A DNA stretch of 7,191 bases from Rhodospirillaceae bacterium CCH5-H10 (GTDB taxonomy: Bacteria; Pseudomonadota; Alphaproteobacteria; Reyranellales; Reyranellaceae), in assembly GCA_001557035.1 (NCBI GenBank), contig LSKJ01000845.1, positions 1 through 7,191 of the forward strand. The letters run 5' to 3'. Below, piece after piece: positions 1 through 5,403 of the stretch (the stretch's first letter is position 1; each line of letters opens with the position of its first letter). A model generated the notes under the pieces. It had not been told where the DNA came from. It was given only the letters and a program-made list of their open reading frames with translations, and made no database searches. Position numbers and translations under genes: made by a program.

Positions 1-125
1 TGCTCGCCGTTCAGCGGCTCGACCTTGATCACGTCGGCGCCCATGTCGCCCAAGATCTGGCCCGCCGTGGGACCGGCGATGACCTGCGTGAGGTCGAGAA
101 CGAGCGTGTCGGACAGCGGAAGCAT
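1..125 (-). CDS. CaiB/BaiF-family CoA-transferase, N-terminal fragment (cut by window edge)
   Basis: Family III CoA-transferases move CoA between carboxylic acids (formyl-, carnitinyl-, succinyl-CoA donors and others) in the cytoplasm. Only the first 41 codons are inside the window; the rest lies past the left edge. The visible N-terminus reads [20 protein letters not shown] and then [13 protein letters not shown]. This is the characteristic first strand and helix of the family (L-D-L-T-x-V-x-A-G-P followed by [12 protein letters not shown]). The ATG start at 125 is supported by an AGGAGG Shine-Dalgarno (plus-strand CCTCCT at 137-142), 11 nt upstream. It is transcribed divergently from the M20 hydrolase, with about 120 nt between starts. 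The catalytic Asp of the family would be far downstream and cannot be checked. The exact substrate cannot be inferred; family membership is quite sure. Confidence 0.85.
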   Translation of the reverse strand, partial: MLPLSDTLVLDLTQVIAGPTAGQILGDMGADVIKVEPLNGE

Positions 126-245
126 GTGATGAAATTCCTCCTGGACCTAACCCATGCAAGACGACGCAGGTGCGCTCAAGCGCTTCGTTTCGCTGGCTGG
201 CATTTGCTATGGTCGCGGCTAGTCCCGATCCGGAGTCCGTAGCCC
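126..245. promoter_or_regulatory. Divergent intergenic region between CoA-transferase and M20 hydrolase
   Basis: This 120-nt gap separates two outward-facing genes and so must hold promoters for both unless one is read from afar. I see no convincing -35/-10 pair. A short overlapping dyad lies at 172-185: GCGCT-ca-AGCGC (172-183) overlaps the palindrome AAGCGCTT (178-185). It could be an operator half-site pair, but in GC-rich DNA such short palindromes also arise by chance. The hydrolase Shine-Dalgarno (GGAG, 232-235) and the CoA-transferase Shine-Dalgarno (137-142) are at the two ends. Confidence 0.4.
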
Positions 246-1487
246 ATGACCGCCAGCGACCGCCCCAATCTCCGCGTAGATCACGACCGGCTCTGGTCGA
301 GCCTGATGGAGCTGGGGCAGATCGGCGGCACGGAGAAGGGCGGCGTGTGCCGCATCGCGCTGACCGATCTCGACCGGCAGGGGCGTGACCTGTTCGTGCG
401 CTGGGCGAAGGAGGCGGGCTGCACCATCAAGGTCGACCAGCTCGGCAACGTCTTCGCCCGCCGCGAGGGCCGCGATCCGTCCCGGCCGCCGGTCATGACC
501 GGCTCCCATCTCGACACCCAGCCGACCGGCGGCAAGTTCGACGGCGCCTATGGCGTGATGGCGGGCCTCGAAGTGCTGCGCGTGCTGCACGATTCCAACT
601 ACGTCACCGAGGCGCCGATCGAGGTCGCGGTGTGGACCAACGAGGAAGGCTGCCGCTTCGCGCCGGCGATGGTGGCGTCGGGCGTGTTCGGCGGCGCCTT
701 CACGCTGGAGCATGCGCTGTCGATCAAGGATCGCGACGGTATCACCTTCGGCGAGGCGCTGAAGCAGATCGGCTATGACGGCAAGGAGCCGGTCGGCGGC
801 CGGCCGATCGGTGCCTTCTTCGAGGCGCATATCGAGCAGGGTCCGATCCTGGAGCGCGAGAAGAAGACGATCGGCGTGGTTACGGGCGCGCAGGGCCAGC
901 GCTGGTACGAGATCAACTGGACGGGCATGGAGAGCCATGCCGGCACGACGCCGATGGAAGGCCGCCGCGATGCGCTGGTCGGCGCCGCCGAGCTGATCGT
1001 CGCTGCGCGCACCATCGGCAACCGCCCGAACGGGCGCTCGACCATCGGCGTGATCGAGAGCCAGCCGCAGGCACGCAACACCATCCCGGGCCGCGTCTTC
1101 ATGACGGTCGACTTCCGTCATCCCGACGATGCCGAGCTGACGAAGATGGACGCCGAGATGCGCGCCGCCGCCGCCGACATCGCCAGGCGCCATGGGCTCG
1201 AGGTGAAGATCGAGCAGATCTGGTATTTCCCGCCGTCGCCCTTTGCGAAGGAGCTGGTCGACGCGGTGCGTCGCGGTGCCGAGCAGGCGGGCTATCCGCA
1301 CATGGACATCGTGAGCGGCGCCGGCCACGACGCCTGCTACGTCAACCGCGTCGCGCCGACGGCCATGGTCTTCGTGCCCTGCAAGGACGGCGTCAGCCAC
1401 AACGAGATCGAGGATGCCAGCAAGGGCGACGTCGGCGCGGGCGCGCAGATCCTGCTGCAGGCGATGGTCGAGCGGGCGAATGCGTGA
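246..1487 (+). CDS. M20-family Zn-dependent amidohydrolase, hydantoinase/N-carbamoylase (AllC/HyuC-like) type
   Basis: This 413-residue protein has the usual length for the family. The family includes N-carbamoyl-L-amino-acid hydrolase, beta-ureidopropionase and allantoate amidohydrolase, which hydrolyse ureido or amide bonds with a two-metal centre in the cytoplasm. The expected metal ligands are all visible: His88 in GSHLDT, Asp99 in GGKFDGAYGV, Glu133/Glu134 in TNEEG, His195 in EAHIEQGP and His385 in GVSHNE. The dimerisation (lid) domain carries the ESHAGTTPM motif (His231), ARNTIPG (Asn278) and DFRHP (Arg291). GAGHDA (358-363) follows in the returning catalytic domain. The ATG start has GGAG 10 nt upstream. 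The benE-type transporter lies 132 nt downstream on the same strand, so co-transcription is possible but the gap contains a palindromic repeat. The family call is firm. The substrate is open: an N-carbamoyl amino acid is the default guess, and other amides are possible given the aromatic-acid transporter next door. Confidence 0.93.
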   Translation: MTASDRPNLRVDHDRLWSSLMELGQIGGTEKGGVCRIALTDLDRQGRDLFVRWAKEAGCTIKVDQLGNVFARREGRDPSRPPVMTGSHLDTQPTGGKFDGAYGVMAGLEVLRVLHDSNYVTEAPIEVAVWTNEEGCRFAPAMVASGVFGGAFTLEHALSIKDRDGITFGEALKQIGYDGKEPVGGRPIGAFFEAHIEQGPILEREKKTIGVVTGAQGQRWYEINWTGMESHAGTTPMEGRRDALVGAAELIVAARTIGNRPNGRSTIGVIESQPQARNTIPGRVFMTVDFRHPDDAELTKMDAEMRAAAADIARRHGLEVKIEQIWYFPPSPFAKELVDAVRRGAEQAGYPHMDIVSGAGHDACYVNRVAPTAMVFVPCKDGVSHNEIEDASKGDVGAGAQILLQAMVERANA

Positions 1488-1517
1488 TCTGACGCAAGAC
1501 CGGCGATCGACGAGGTT

Positions 1518-1590
1518 TGTCATCCCGAGCCGCAGGCGAGGGACCTTTGATCGGTGCCGCGAAAGGTCCCTCGCTGCGCTCGGGATGACA
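1518..1590. repeat. Dispersed palindromic repeat, type A (TCATCCCGAG...GGGACCTTT)
   Basis: A large imperfect inverted repeat. The left arm (1518-1548) reads TGTCATCCCGAG, then CCGCAGGCGAG, then GGACCTTT. The right arm (1562-1590) is its reverse complement except that it is two bases shorter in the middle (CGCAGCGAG against CCGCAGGCGAG). A 13-nt loop (1549-1561) separates them. It would fold into a very stable stem-loop in either transcript. I recognise this sequence type as a dispersed intergenic repeat of environmental alphaproteobacteria; the copy number here is not testable from one window. Sitting between the hydrolase and the transporter gene, it could limit read-through or protect the upstream transcript end. 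In translation it gives spurious peptides (VIPSRRRGT, ERSLAALGMT) that extend nearby reading frames. Confidence 0.88.
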
Positions 1591-1619
1591 CCGCTGCTGG
1601 CCTCCCAAGGCATGCGCCC

Positions 1620-2777
1620 GTGAGATCCGGTGGGCTCGTCTCCGTCGCGACCGCCGCTTTGGTCGCGACCATCGCCGGTGCGGGCGGGGCGTTGCCGGTG
1701 GTGCTGGCAGCGACGCAGGGTGTCGGCGCCACGCCCGAGCAGGCGAGTTCGTGGGTCTCGGCCCTCGGCATCGCCACGGCGGTCAGCGCGCTGATCCTGA
1801 GCGTTCGCTACCGCATGCCGATCATCGCCGCCTGGTCGACACCGGGGGCTGCGCTGATCGCATCGTCCTCCGGTGTGCCGAGCTTTGCCGCCGCCGTCGG
1901 CGCCTTCGTGCTCGCGGCACTCCTGATCCTGCTCACGGCGGCGGTGCGGCCGCTCGGGCGGTTGATCGAGAGGATCCCGGCCAGCATTGCGGCGGCCATG
2001 CTGGCGGGCGTCCTGCTGCGCCTGGTCATGGCGATGTTCGAGCATGTGCCGACAGCACCCGTGCTGGTCCTGCCGCTGCTCCTGTTGTTCCTGGTGGCAC
2101 GCGTCTTCCTGCCGACGCTCGCGTCGCTGGTCGTCCTGGTCGCGGGCGCGTTGCTCGCCTGGTCGCTGGGCATGGTGAAGCCGCTGCCGCCGCTCGGCTT
2201 CTCGACCATGGTGTGGACGATGCCGGCGTGGGATCTCGCCACGGTCGTGGGGCTCGGCGTGCCGCTCTACCTCGTGACCATGGCATCGCAGAACCTGCCG
2301 GGATTTGCCGTGTTGCGCGCCTCGGGCTATCAGCCGCCGGTCCAGCCCATCCTTGCGGTCACCGGCGCCGCGTCGCTCGGCACCGCGTTCCTGGGCGCCC
2401 ACACCTCGAACCTCGCCGCGATCTCGGCCGCGATCTGCACCGGCCCGGACGCGCATCCAGATCCGGCGAAGCGCTGGATGGCGGGTCCGTTCTACGCCCT
2501 GTACTGGGGCCTGATCGCATTGTTCGGCGCGTCCGTGGTGGGCCTGTTCATGGCGTTGCCGCCGGCGCTGCTCGCAACGGTCGCAGGCACGGCTCTTCTG
2601 GGATCGACAGCGGGCGCGCTGGGGTCGGCCCTCTCGGGCGATCAGGACCGGCTCGCGGCAGCGGGCACGCTCGCCGTCACCGTCTCCGGCGTCAGCCTGC
2701 TCGGCATCGGCTCGGCTTTCTGGGGCCTCGTCATCGGCCTCCTCATCCTGGCGATCGACCGGCTCGCGCGGCGCTAG
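1620..2777 (+). CDS. benE: BenE-family benzoate/H+ symporter
   Basis: A very hydrophobic inner-membrane protein of 385 residues, close to the usual BenE length of about 390, with roughly a dozen membrane segments. BenE carriers import benzoate or related aromatic acids with protons. Family signatures are clear: ATPEQASSWVSALGIA followed by IAAWSTPGAAL (residues 69-79), LGAHTSNLAAISAAICTGP (258-276) with HPDPAKRW (279-286), and GIGSAFWGLVIG near the C-terminus (362-373). I place the start at GTG 1620, with AAGG 9 nt upstream (1607-1610), because the frame-consistent ATG at 1554 would begin inside the palindromic repeat and add 22 residues of repeat-derived charged peptide ahead of the first membrane helix. 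The gene follows the M20 hydrolase on the same strand. Its 3' end overlaps the convergent CMD-family gene by 35 nt. Benzoate itself as substrate is inferred from family; other small aromatic acids are possible. Confidence 0.92.
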   Translation: MRSGGLVSVATAALVATIAGAGGALPVVLAATQGVGATPEQASSWVSALGIATAVSALILSVRYRMPIIAAWSTPGAALIASSSGVPSFAAAVGAFVLAALLILLTAAVRPLGRLIERIPASIAAAMLAGVLLRLVMAMFEHVPTAPVLVLPLLLLFLVARVFLPTLASLVVLVAGALLAWSLGMVKPLPPLGFSTMVWTMPAWDLATVVGLGVPLYLVTMASQNLPGFAVLRASGYQPPVQPILAVTGAASLGTAFLGAHTSNLAAISAAICTGPDAHPDPAKRWMAGPFYALYWGLIALFGASVVGLFMALPPALLATVAGTALLGSTAGALGSALSGDQDRLAAAGTLAVTVSGVSLLGIGSAFWGLVIGLLILAIDRLARR

Positions 2778-3312
2778 GAAACCGCGCGCTGTAGGCTTCG
2801 AGCGGCAGGTCGAGGGCACGGCAGAGGAAGCTGATCGTGTGGTAGTAGCCCACGAGCGCGATGATCTCGAGTATCTGTGCGTCGTCGAAATGCGCGGCGA
2901 GGGCGGTCCAGGTTTCATCGCCGATGGTGCGTCGGTCGACCAGATCGTCGACCGCCGCCAGCAGGGCCTGCTCGTCGGCCGACCAGCAGGGCGCATCGGC
3001 CGGAGCGTGGACGGTCGCCGCGACCTCCTCCGCGCCGAAGGCGACCTTTTCCGCGAAGAAGGCGATATGGACGCCCCATTCGTATTCGGCGCCCAGCCGG
3101 GCCGTCGTACGGTCGATCACGACCTCGCGCTGGCGCAGCGACAGCGCGCCCTTGTCGAGCAGCCCACCGGCAAACATCCGCTCGAAGACGCGCGGGTTGC
3201 GCGCCATCGTCCGGAACAGGACCAGCGGCGCCACGCCCGGCGGCATGATGCGGTCCAGCGCGGCCGCGATCTGCGGCGGATAGGGGGCTTCGGCGAGAGC
3301 GATGCGGGGCAT
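2743..3312 (-). CDS. Carboxymuconolactone decarboxylase (CMD)/AhpD-like family protein lacking the catalytic cysteines
   Basis: A 189-residue, all-alpha, cytoplasmic CMD-superfamily protein. The diagnostic helix is LSLRQREVVIDRTTARLGAEY followed by EWGVH (residues 58-82). Aligned to AhpD (Glu118, Cys130, Cys133, His137 with spacings 12, 3 and 4), it keeps Glu63 and His82 at the right distance, but the two cysteines are Ala75 and Glu78. The only cysteines are Cys109 and Cys164, outside the motif. Thiol peroxidase chemistry of the AhpD kind is therefore unlikely; a lyase, hydrolase or binding role like the cysteine-less CMD members fits better. The ATG at 3312 has GGAG (plus-strand 3320-3323) 7 nt upstream. 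It diverges from the HxlR regulator across a region with two operator-like dyads and is probably its target. Its last 35 nt, coding for a poorly conserved Ala/Arg/Gly tail, overlap the convergent benE. True substrate unknown. Confidence 0.87.
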   Translation of the reverse strand: MPRIALAEAPYPPQIAAALDRIMPPGVAPLVLFRTMARNPRVFERMFAGGLLDKGALSLRQREVVIDRTTARLGAEYEWGVHIAFFAEKVAFGAEEVAATVHAPADAPCWSADEQALLAAVDDLVDRRTIGDETWTALAAHFDDAQILEIIALVGYYHTISFLCRALDLPLEAYSARFPSAARAGRSPG

Positions 3313-3333
3313 GGCCGGTCTCCAGTTGTGCTG

Positions 3334-3354
3334 CTACACATTCCGTAGCAACGG
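3334..3354. promoter_or_regulatory. Putative operator 1 (CTACA-N5-CGTAG dyad + CAACGG)
   Basis: The dyad CTACACATTCCGTAG (3334-3348), which extends outward to TGCTAC...GTAGCA, is followed by CAACGG. Nearly the same arrangement recurs 34 bp downstream at 3368-3388. It lies 22 nt before the CMD gene start, so a protein bound here would sit on or just downstream of that gene's promoter. HxlR-family proteins bind short dyads as dimers, which fits the adjacent regulator; binding itself is inferred. Confidence 0.6.
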
Positions 3355-3367
3355 CGATCTCAAGTCG

Positions 3368-3388
3368 CTACAGAAATTGTAGTAACGG
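3368..3388. promoter_or_regulatory. Putative operator 2 (CTACA-N5-TGTAG dyad + TAACGG)
   Basis: The dyad CTACAGAAATTGTAG (3368-3382) has perfect CTACA/TGTAG half-sites. It is followed by TAACGG, whose last bases form part of the regulator's own Shine-Dalgarno (GGAG, 3387-3390). It matches operator 1 in both half-sites (one base differs), in the flanking g at -1, and in the trailing AACGG, but not in the spacer. The position just ahead of the hxlR-type gene suggests autoregulation. The conserved parts and the variable spacer are what would be expected of a protein-binding site, not of a recent duplication. Confidence 0.6.
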
Positions 3389-3398
3389 AGTGAAATAG

Positions 3399-3710
3399 AT
3401 GGTGAAGCGCGTGCGCGGCTCGACGACCGGCCGACCCATCATGGCGCTGCTCGACCTGCTGGGCCGGCGCTGGACGTTGCGGATCGTCTGGGAGCTGCGC
3501 GAGGAGCCTCGGCGCTTCCGCGAACTGCAGGACCTGATCGGCGCCAGTCCGACCATCGTGAACACGCGGCTGGCCGAACTGCGCGAGGCGAAGCTGGTCG
3601 AGCTGGACGAAGCGGTGGGCTACCGGCTCACGGCGCTGGGCAACGAGCTGCTGCGGCTGTTCCTGCCGCTGCACGTCTGGTCAGAGAAGTGGGCGAAGGC
3701 CGTCCGCTGA
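3399..3710 (+). CDS. HxlR-family winged-helix transcriptional regulator, cysteine-free
   Basis: A 103-residue single-domain DNA-binding protein, at the normal length for HxlR/MarR-like regulators. The family core is clear: LLDLLGRRWTLRIVWEL (residues 17-33), PRRFRELQDLIG (37-48), the recognition helix ASPTIVNTRLAELREAKLV (49-67), then a beta wing (68-79, YRLTALG at the end) and a C-terminal dimerisation helix with WSEKW. Many HxlR proteins sense electrophiles or oxidants through an N-terminal cysteine just before the first helix (the CP-x-x-x-x-LD-x-IG pattern). Here that position is RPIMALLDLLG and the whole protein has no cysteine, so a thiol switch is excluded. ATG with GGAG 8 nt upstream. 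It most likely represses or activates itself and the divergent CMD gene through the two dyads in between. Its TGA stop abuts the stop codon of the convergent cytochrome gene with no spacer. Confidence 0.9.
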   Translation: MVKRVRGSTTGRPIMALLDLLGRRWTLRIVWELREEPRRFRELQDLIGASPTIVNTRLAELREAKLVELDEAVGYRLTALGNELLRLFLPLHVWSEKWAKAVR

Positions 3711-4151
3711 CTATTTCAGGAACGGGTTGTCCGAGCCACGGCCCTTGCGGCGTGGCGGGAAATTCTCCGCGAGATAGTCGAGGATCTCGGTGCGCTCGTC
3801 GGCCTTGATCGGCGGCATGCGATGCTTCTCGACCATCAGGTCCAGGGTCGAATCCCAGAGATCGCGCGTCAGGCCCTGCGCCTTGATCAGCGCGACTCCG
3901 TGGCAGGCCGTGCACGTATAAAAAGTGAGGTCGCGGTTCTTGCCCTCGGGCAAGTCCTCGACCGTGTCATTGTGCAGTGGCGGCTTGCCCTTGTCGGGAT
4001 CGACGGCAGGTGGTGCCGCCGCCACCTTCGACGCCGGCGGCACGTAGACGTACTGGTCCTTGCGGAACTCGCCGGCGCGATCGAAGGCGAGCAACAGGAA
4101 CGTCGCCGTCAGGCCGATGACGGCGGCGTGTATCACATTGATCCGGATCAA
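3711..4151 (-). CDS. sorB: Monoheme cytochrome c, electron-accepting subunit of sulfite dehydrogenase (SorB-like)
   Basis: A 146-residue c-type cytochrome with one heme-binding site, CTACH (Cys80, Cys83, His84). The likely distal ligand is Met112 in KHRMPP. The N-terminus (residues about 8-23, IHAAVIGLTATFLLLAF) is hydrophobic with no good AxA cleavage site, so it probably stays as a membrane anchor with the heme domain in the periplasm. A Pro/Ala-rich linker (38-58) joins the two. In SorAB enzymes this subunit takes electrons from the Mo centre and passes them to the respiratory chain. The start is chosen at TTG 4151, overlapping the sorA stop as TTGA and implying translational coupling. The next candidate, GTG at 4136, would remove Arg3, the only basic residue before the hydrophobic stretch. 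Longer than the small SorB of Starkeya, owing to anchor and linker. A different SoxD-type partner is excluded by size and single heme. Confidence 0.87.
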   Translation of the reverse strand: MIRINVIHAAVIGLTATFLLLAFDRAGEFRKDQYVYVPPASKVAAAPPAVDPDKGKPPLHNDTVEDLPEGKNRDLTFYTCTACHGVALIKAQGLTRDLWDSTLDLMVEKHRMPPIKADERTEILDYLAENFPPRRKGRGSDNPFLK

Positions 4152-5374
4152 GATTCGACGAGCACGCGAATGCGGTTGACCGGATTGGCCCCGTAGCCTT
4201 GCGGGTTCCAGTTGGCGGCCTGGAAGGGCTGGGTCACGCCCTTGCTGTCGGTCGCCTTGACCCAGACTTCGTAGTAGCCCGTGGTCGGCAGCTCGATCGA
4301 GGCGCTGAAGTTCTGCCAGGCATACTTGTTGGCAGGTGCGTCGACCTTGGCGGGCTTCCAGGTGACACCGTAGTCGGTCGAGATGTCGACGCTCTTGACG
4401 TCAAAGTCGCCGGCCCAGGCATGGCCGCGCAGGTCGAGTTTGCGCGACGTGAGTTTGGAACCGTCGGCCGGGAAAGTGATGATCGAGCGGACCGGCATCG
4501 ATTCCAGAATCGCCATATCCTTGTCGTTGCCCTTGCTGCCGGGCACGATCGGCGTCCTGGGCACGCGGTAGGAGAAGCCGCCCATGCCGGGGCCGTCATG
4601 CTCCTTGTCGCGAATCCAGATGCGGTTCAGCCACTTGGTCGACGCCGAGGCGGGCCAGCCCGGGATGACGAGGCGAACCGGCGCGCCGTGGATCAGCGGC
4701 AGGTCCTGGCCATTCAGCTTGAAGGCGATCAGCGAGTGCTCCTCCATCGCCTTGGCGATCGGCACGCCACGCGAGATAGTGGGCTTGTTGGTTTCACCGG
4801 CCAGGGTCGGGTCGGCGCCATAGGCGCCGGTAAAGACGGCGGAAGGCTTCAGGCCGGCGGCCTTCAGCACGTCGGCGAGGCGCACGCCGGTCCACATCGG
4901 GCAGCCGGCGCCGCCATTGGTCCACTGGTTGCCGCGCGCCTCCGGCGTGAAGAAGGCCCGGCCGTTGCCGCCGCATTCCAGCATCAGCTGGTAGGTGACG
5001 GCGGGGAACTTGGTCATGAGGTCGCCGACGCTGATCTCGAGCGGCGTGTTGACCTCGCCGTCGATCTTGACCTTCCACGCCTTGGGATCGCCCGTGACGT
5101 CCGGAACCTGGCCGTTGTTGCGGATGAAGAGCTTGTTGGTCGGGGTGACGTTATCGTCGAGCAACTCGGCCTGCGTCTCGGCGACCAGCGGCTTGTCGCC
5201 CAGCACGGCAAGCTTGGCCTTGCCCTCCATCTCGAGGAGCTTCGGCCCCTTGGCAGCCGGCGCGCCTTGCGCCAGGGCCGCCCCGACCGGCGGAAGCGAA
5301 GCACCGACAGTGGCCATACCGACCCCCTTCAGTACGTTACGACGCGAAGCCTTGGACGTTCCGGAGCGCAGCAT
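4148..5374 (-). CDS. sorA: Molybdopterin sulfite dehydrogenase catalytic subunit (SorA-like), Tat-exported
   Basis: A 408-residue periplasmic sulfite oxidase-family enzyme that oxidises sulfite to sulfate. A twin-arginine signal is plain: SRRNVLKG (residues 10-17), a hydrophobic stretch, then an ALA-Q cleavage site after Ala35. The oxidoreductase molybdopterin domain follows (about 75-275): LFIRNNGQVP (81-90), the Mo-ligating cysteine Cys134 in LECGGNGR, HGAPVRLVIPGW (229-240) and KWLNRI (247-252). Tyr269 in FSYRVP is at the position of human Tyr343. The dimerisation domain (about 285-408) ends with the typical NWNPQGYG (388-395). Where animal and Starkeya enzymes have RNH, this one has RNN (Asn87). 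The ATG has a strong GGGAGG 5 nt upstream, but that sequence is paired in a hairpin. It lies 29 nt after potI and overlaps sorB by 4 nt. The small monoheme partner favours SorAB over SoxCD. A substrate other than sulfite is possible. Confidence 0.92.
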   Translation of the reverse strand: MLRSGTSKASRRNVLKGVGMATVGASLPPVGAALAQGAPAAKGPKLLEMEGKAKLAVLGDKPLVAETQAELLDDNVTPTNKLFIRNNGQVPDVTGDPKAWKVKIDGEVNTPLEISVGDLMTKFPAVTYQLMLECGGNGRAFFTPEARGNQWTNGGAGCPMWTGVRLADVLKAAGLKPSAVFTGAYGADPTLAGETNKPTISRGVPIAKAMEEHSLIAFKLNGQDLPLIHGAPVRLVIPGWPASASTKWLNRIWIRDKEHDGPGMGGFSYRVPRTPIVPGSKGNDKDMAILESMPVRSIITFPADGSKLTSRKLDLRGHAWAGDFDVKSVDISTDYGVTWKPAKVDAPANKYAWQNFSASIELPTTGYYEVWVKATDSKGVTQPFQAANWNPQGYGANPVNRIRVLVES

Positions 5375-5378
5375 TTTT

Positions 5379-5395
5379 TCCTCCCTGACGGAGGA
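5379..5395 (-). promoter_or_regulatory. Leader hairpin sequestering the sorA Shine-Dalgarno
   Basis: Read on the minus strand, the 29-nt gap between potI and sorA contains TCCTCC-GTCAG-GGAGGA, a perfect 6-bp stem with a 5-nt loop. Its 3' arm is the sorA ribosome binding site, followed by five A and the ATG. The 5' arm is an anti-Shine-Dalgarno. In mRNA this would mask the start unless opened, for example by ribosomes finishing potI, whose stop is only 8 nt before the stem. There is no U-run after the stem, so it is not an intrinsic terminator. Confidence 0.55.
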
Positions 5396-5403
5396 TTCTT
5401 AGC

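Noticed and set aside
1518..1590. CRISPR or tandem-repeat array
   Set aside because: Only one inverted pair with a 13-nt loop; no regular repeat-spacer pattern here or elsewhere in the window.
1554..1619. Longer benE start at ATG 1554
   Set aside because: The added 22 codons are encoded by the right arm of the palindromic repeat and give a charged peptide ahead of the first membrane helix. GTG 1620 has a Shine-Dalgarno and gives the normal family length.
1414..1623. Small plus-strand frame covering the end of the hydrolase and the repeat
   Set aside because: Half is out-of-frame hydrolase and half is repeat-derived peptide (VIPSRRRGT... ERSLAALGMT), a common false gene from this repeat type.
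1751..2794. A 347-codon plus-strand frame overlapping benE
   Set aside because: Same-strand shadow of benE in another frame; Arg/Gly/His-rich with no membrane segments or motif.
219..2996. A 925-codon open frame on the minus strand spanning the hydrolase, repeat and benE
   Set aside because: It lies antisense to two strongly recognisable genes, is extremely rich in Arg/His/Asp/Gln/Ala, shows no domain, and crosses a dispersed repeat. Long antisense frames are expected at this GC content.
2839..3348. Plus-strand frames opposite the CMD gene
   Set aside because: Antisense shadows; the minus-strand frame carries the CMD helix motif and a Shine-Dalgarno, these do not.
4148..5374. SoxC of the Sox thiosulfate-oxidation complex
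   Set aside because: SoxC partners with a larger diheme SoxD; here the coupled partner is a small anchored monoheme cytochrome and no sox genes flank it, so SorA is the better call.
5379..5395. Hairpin between potI and sorA as an intrinsic terminator
   Set aside because: On the transcribed strand the stem is followed by A residues and the sorA start, not a U-run. On the other strand it is followed by TTCTT, but no gene reads into it from that side.
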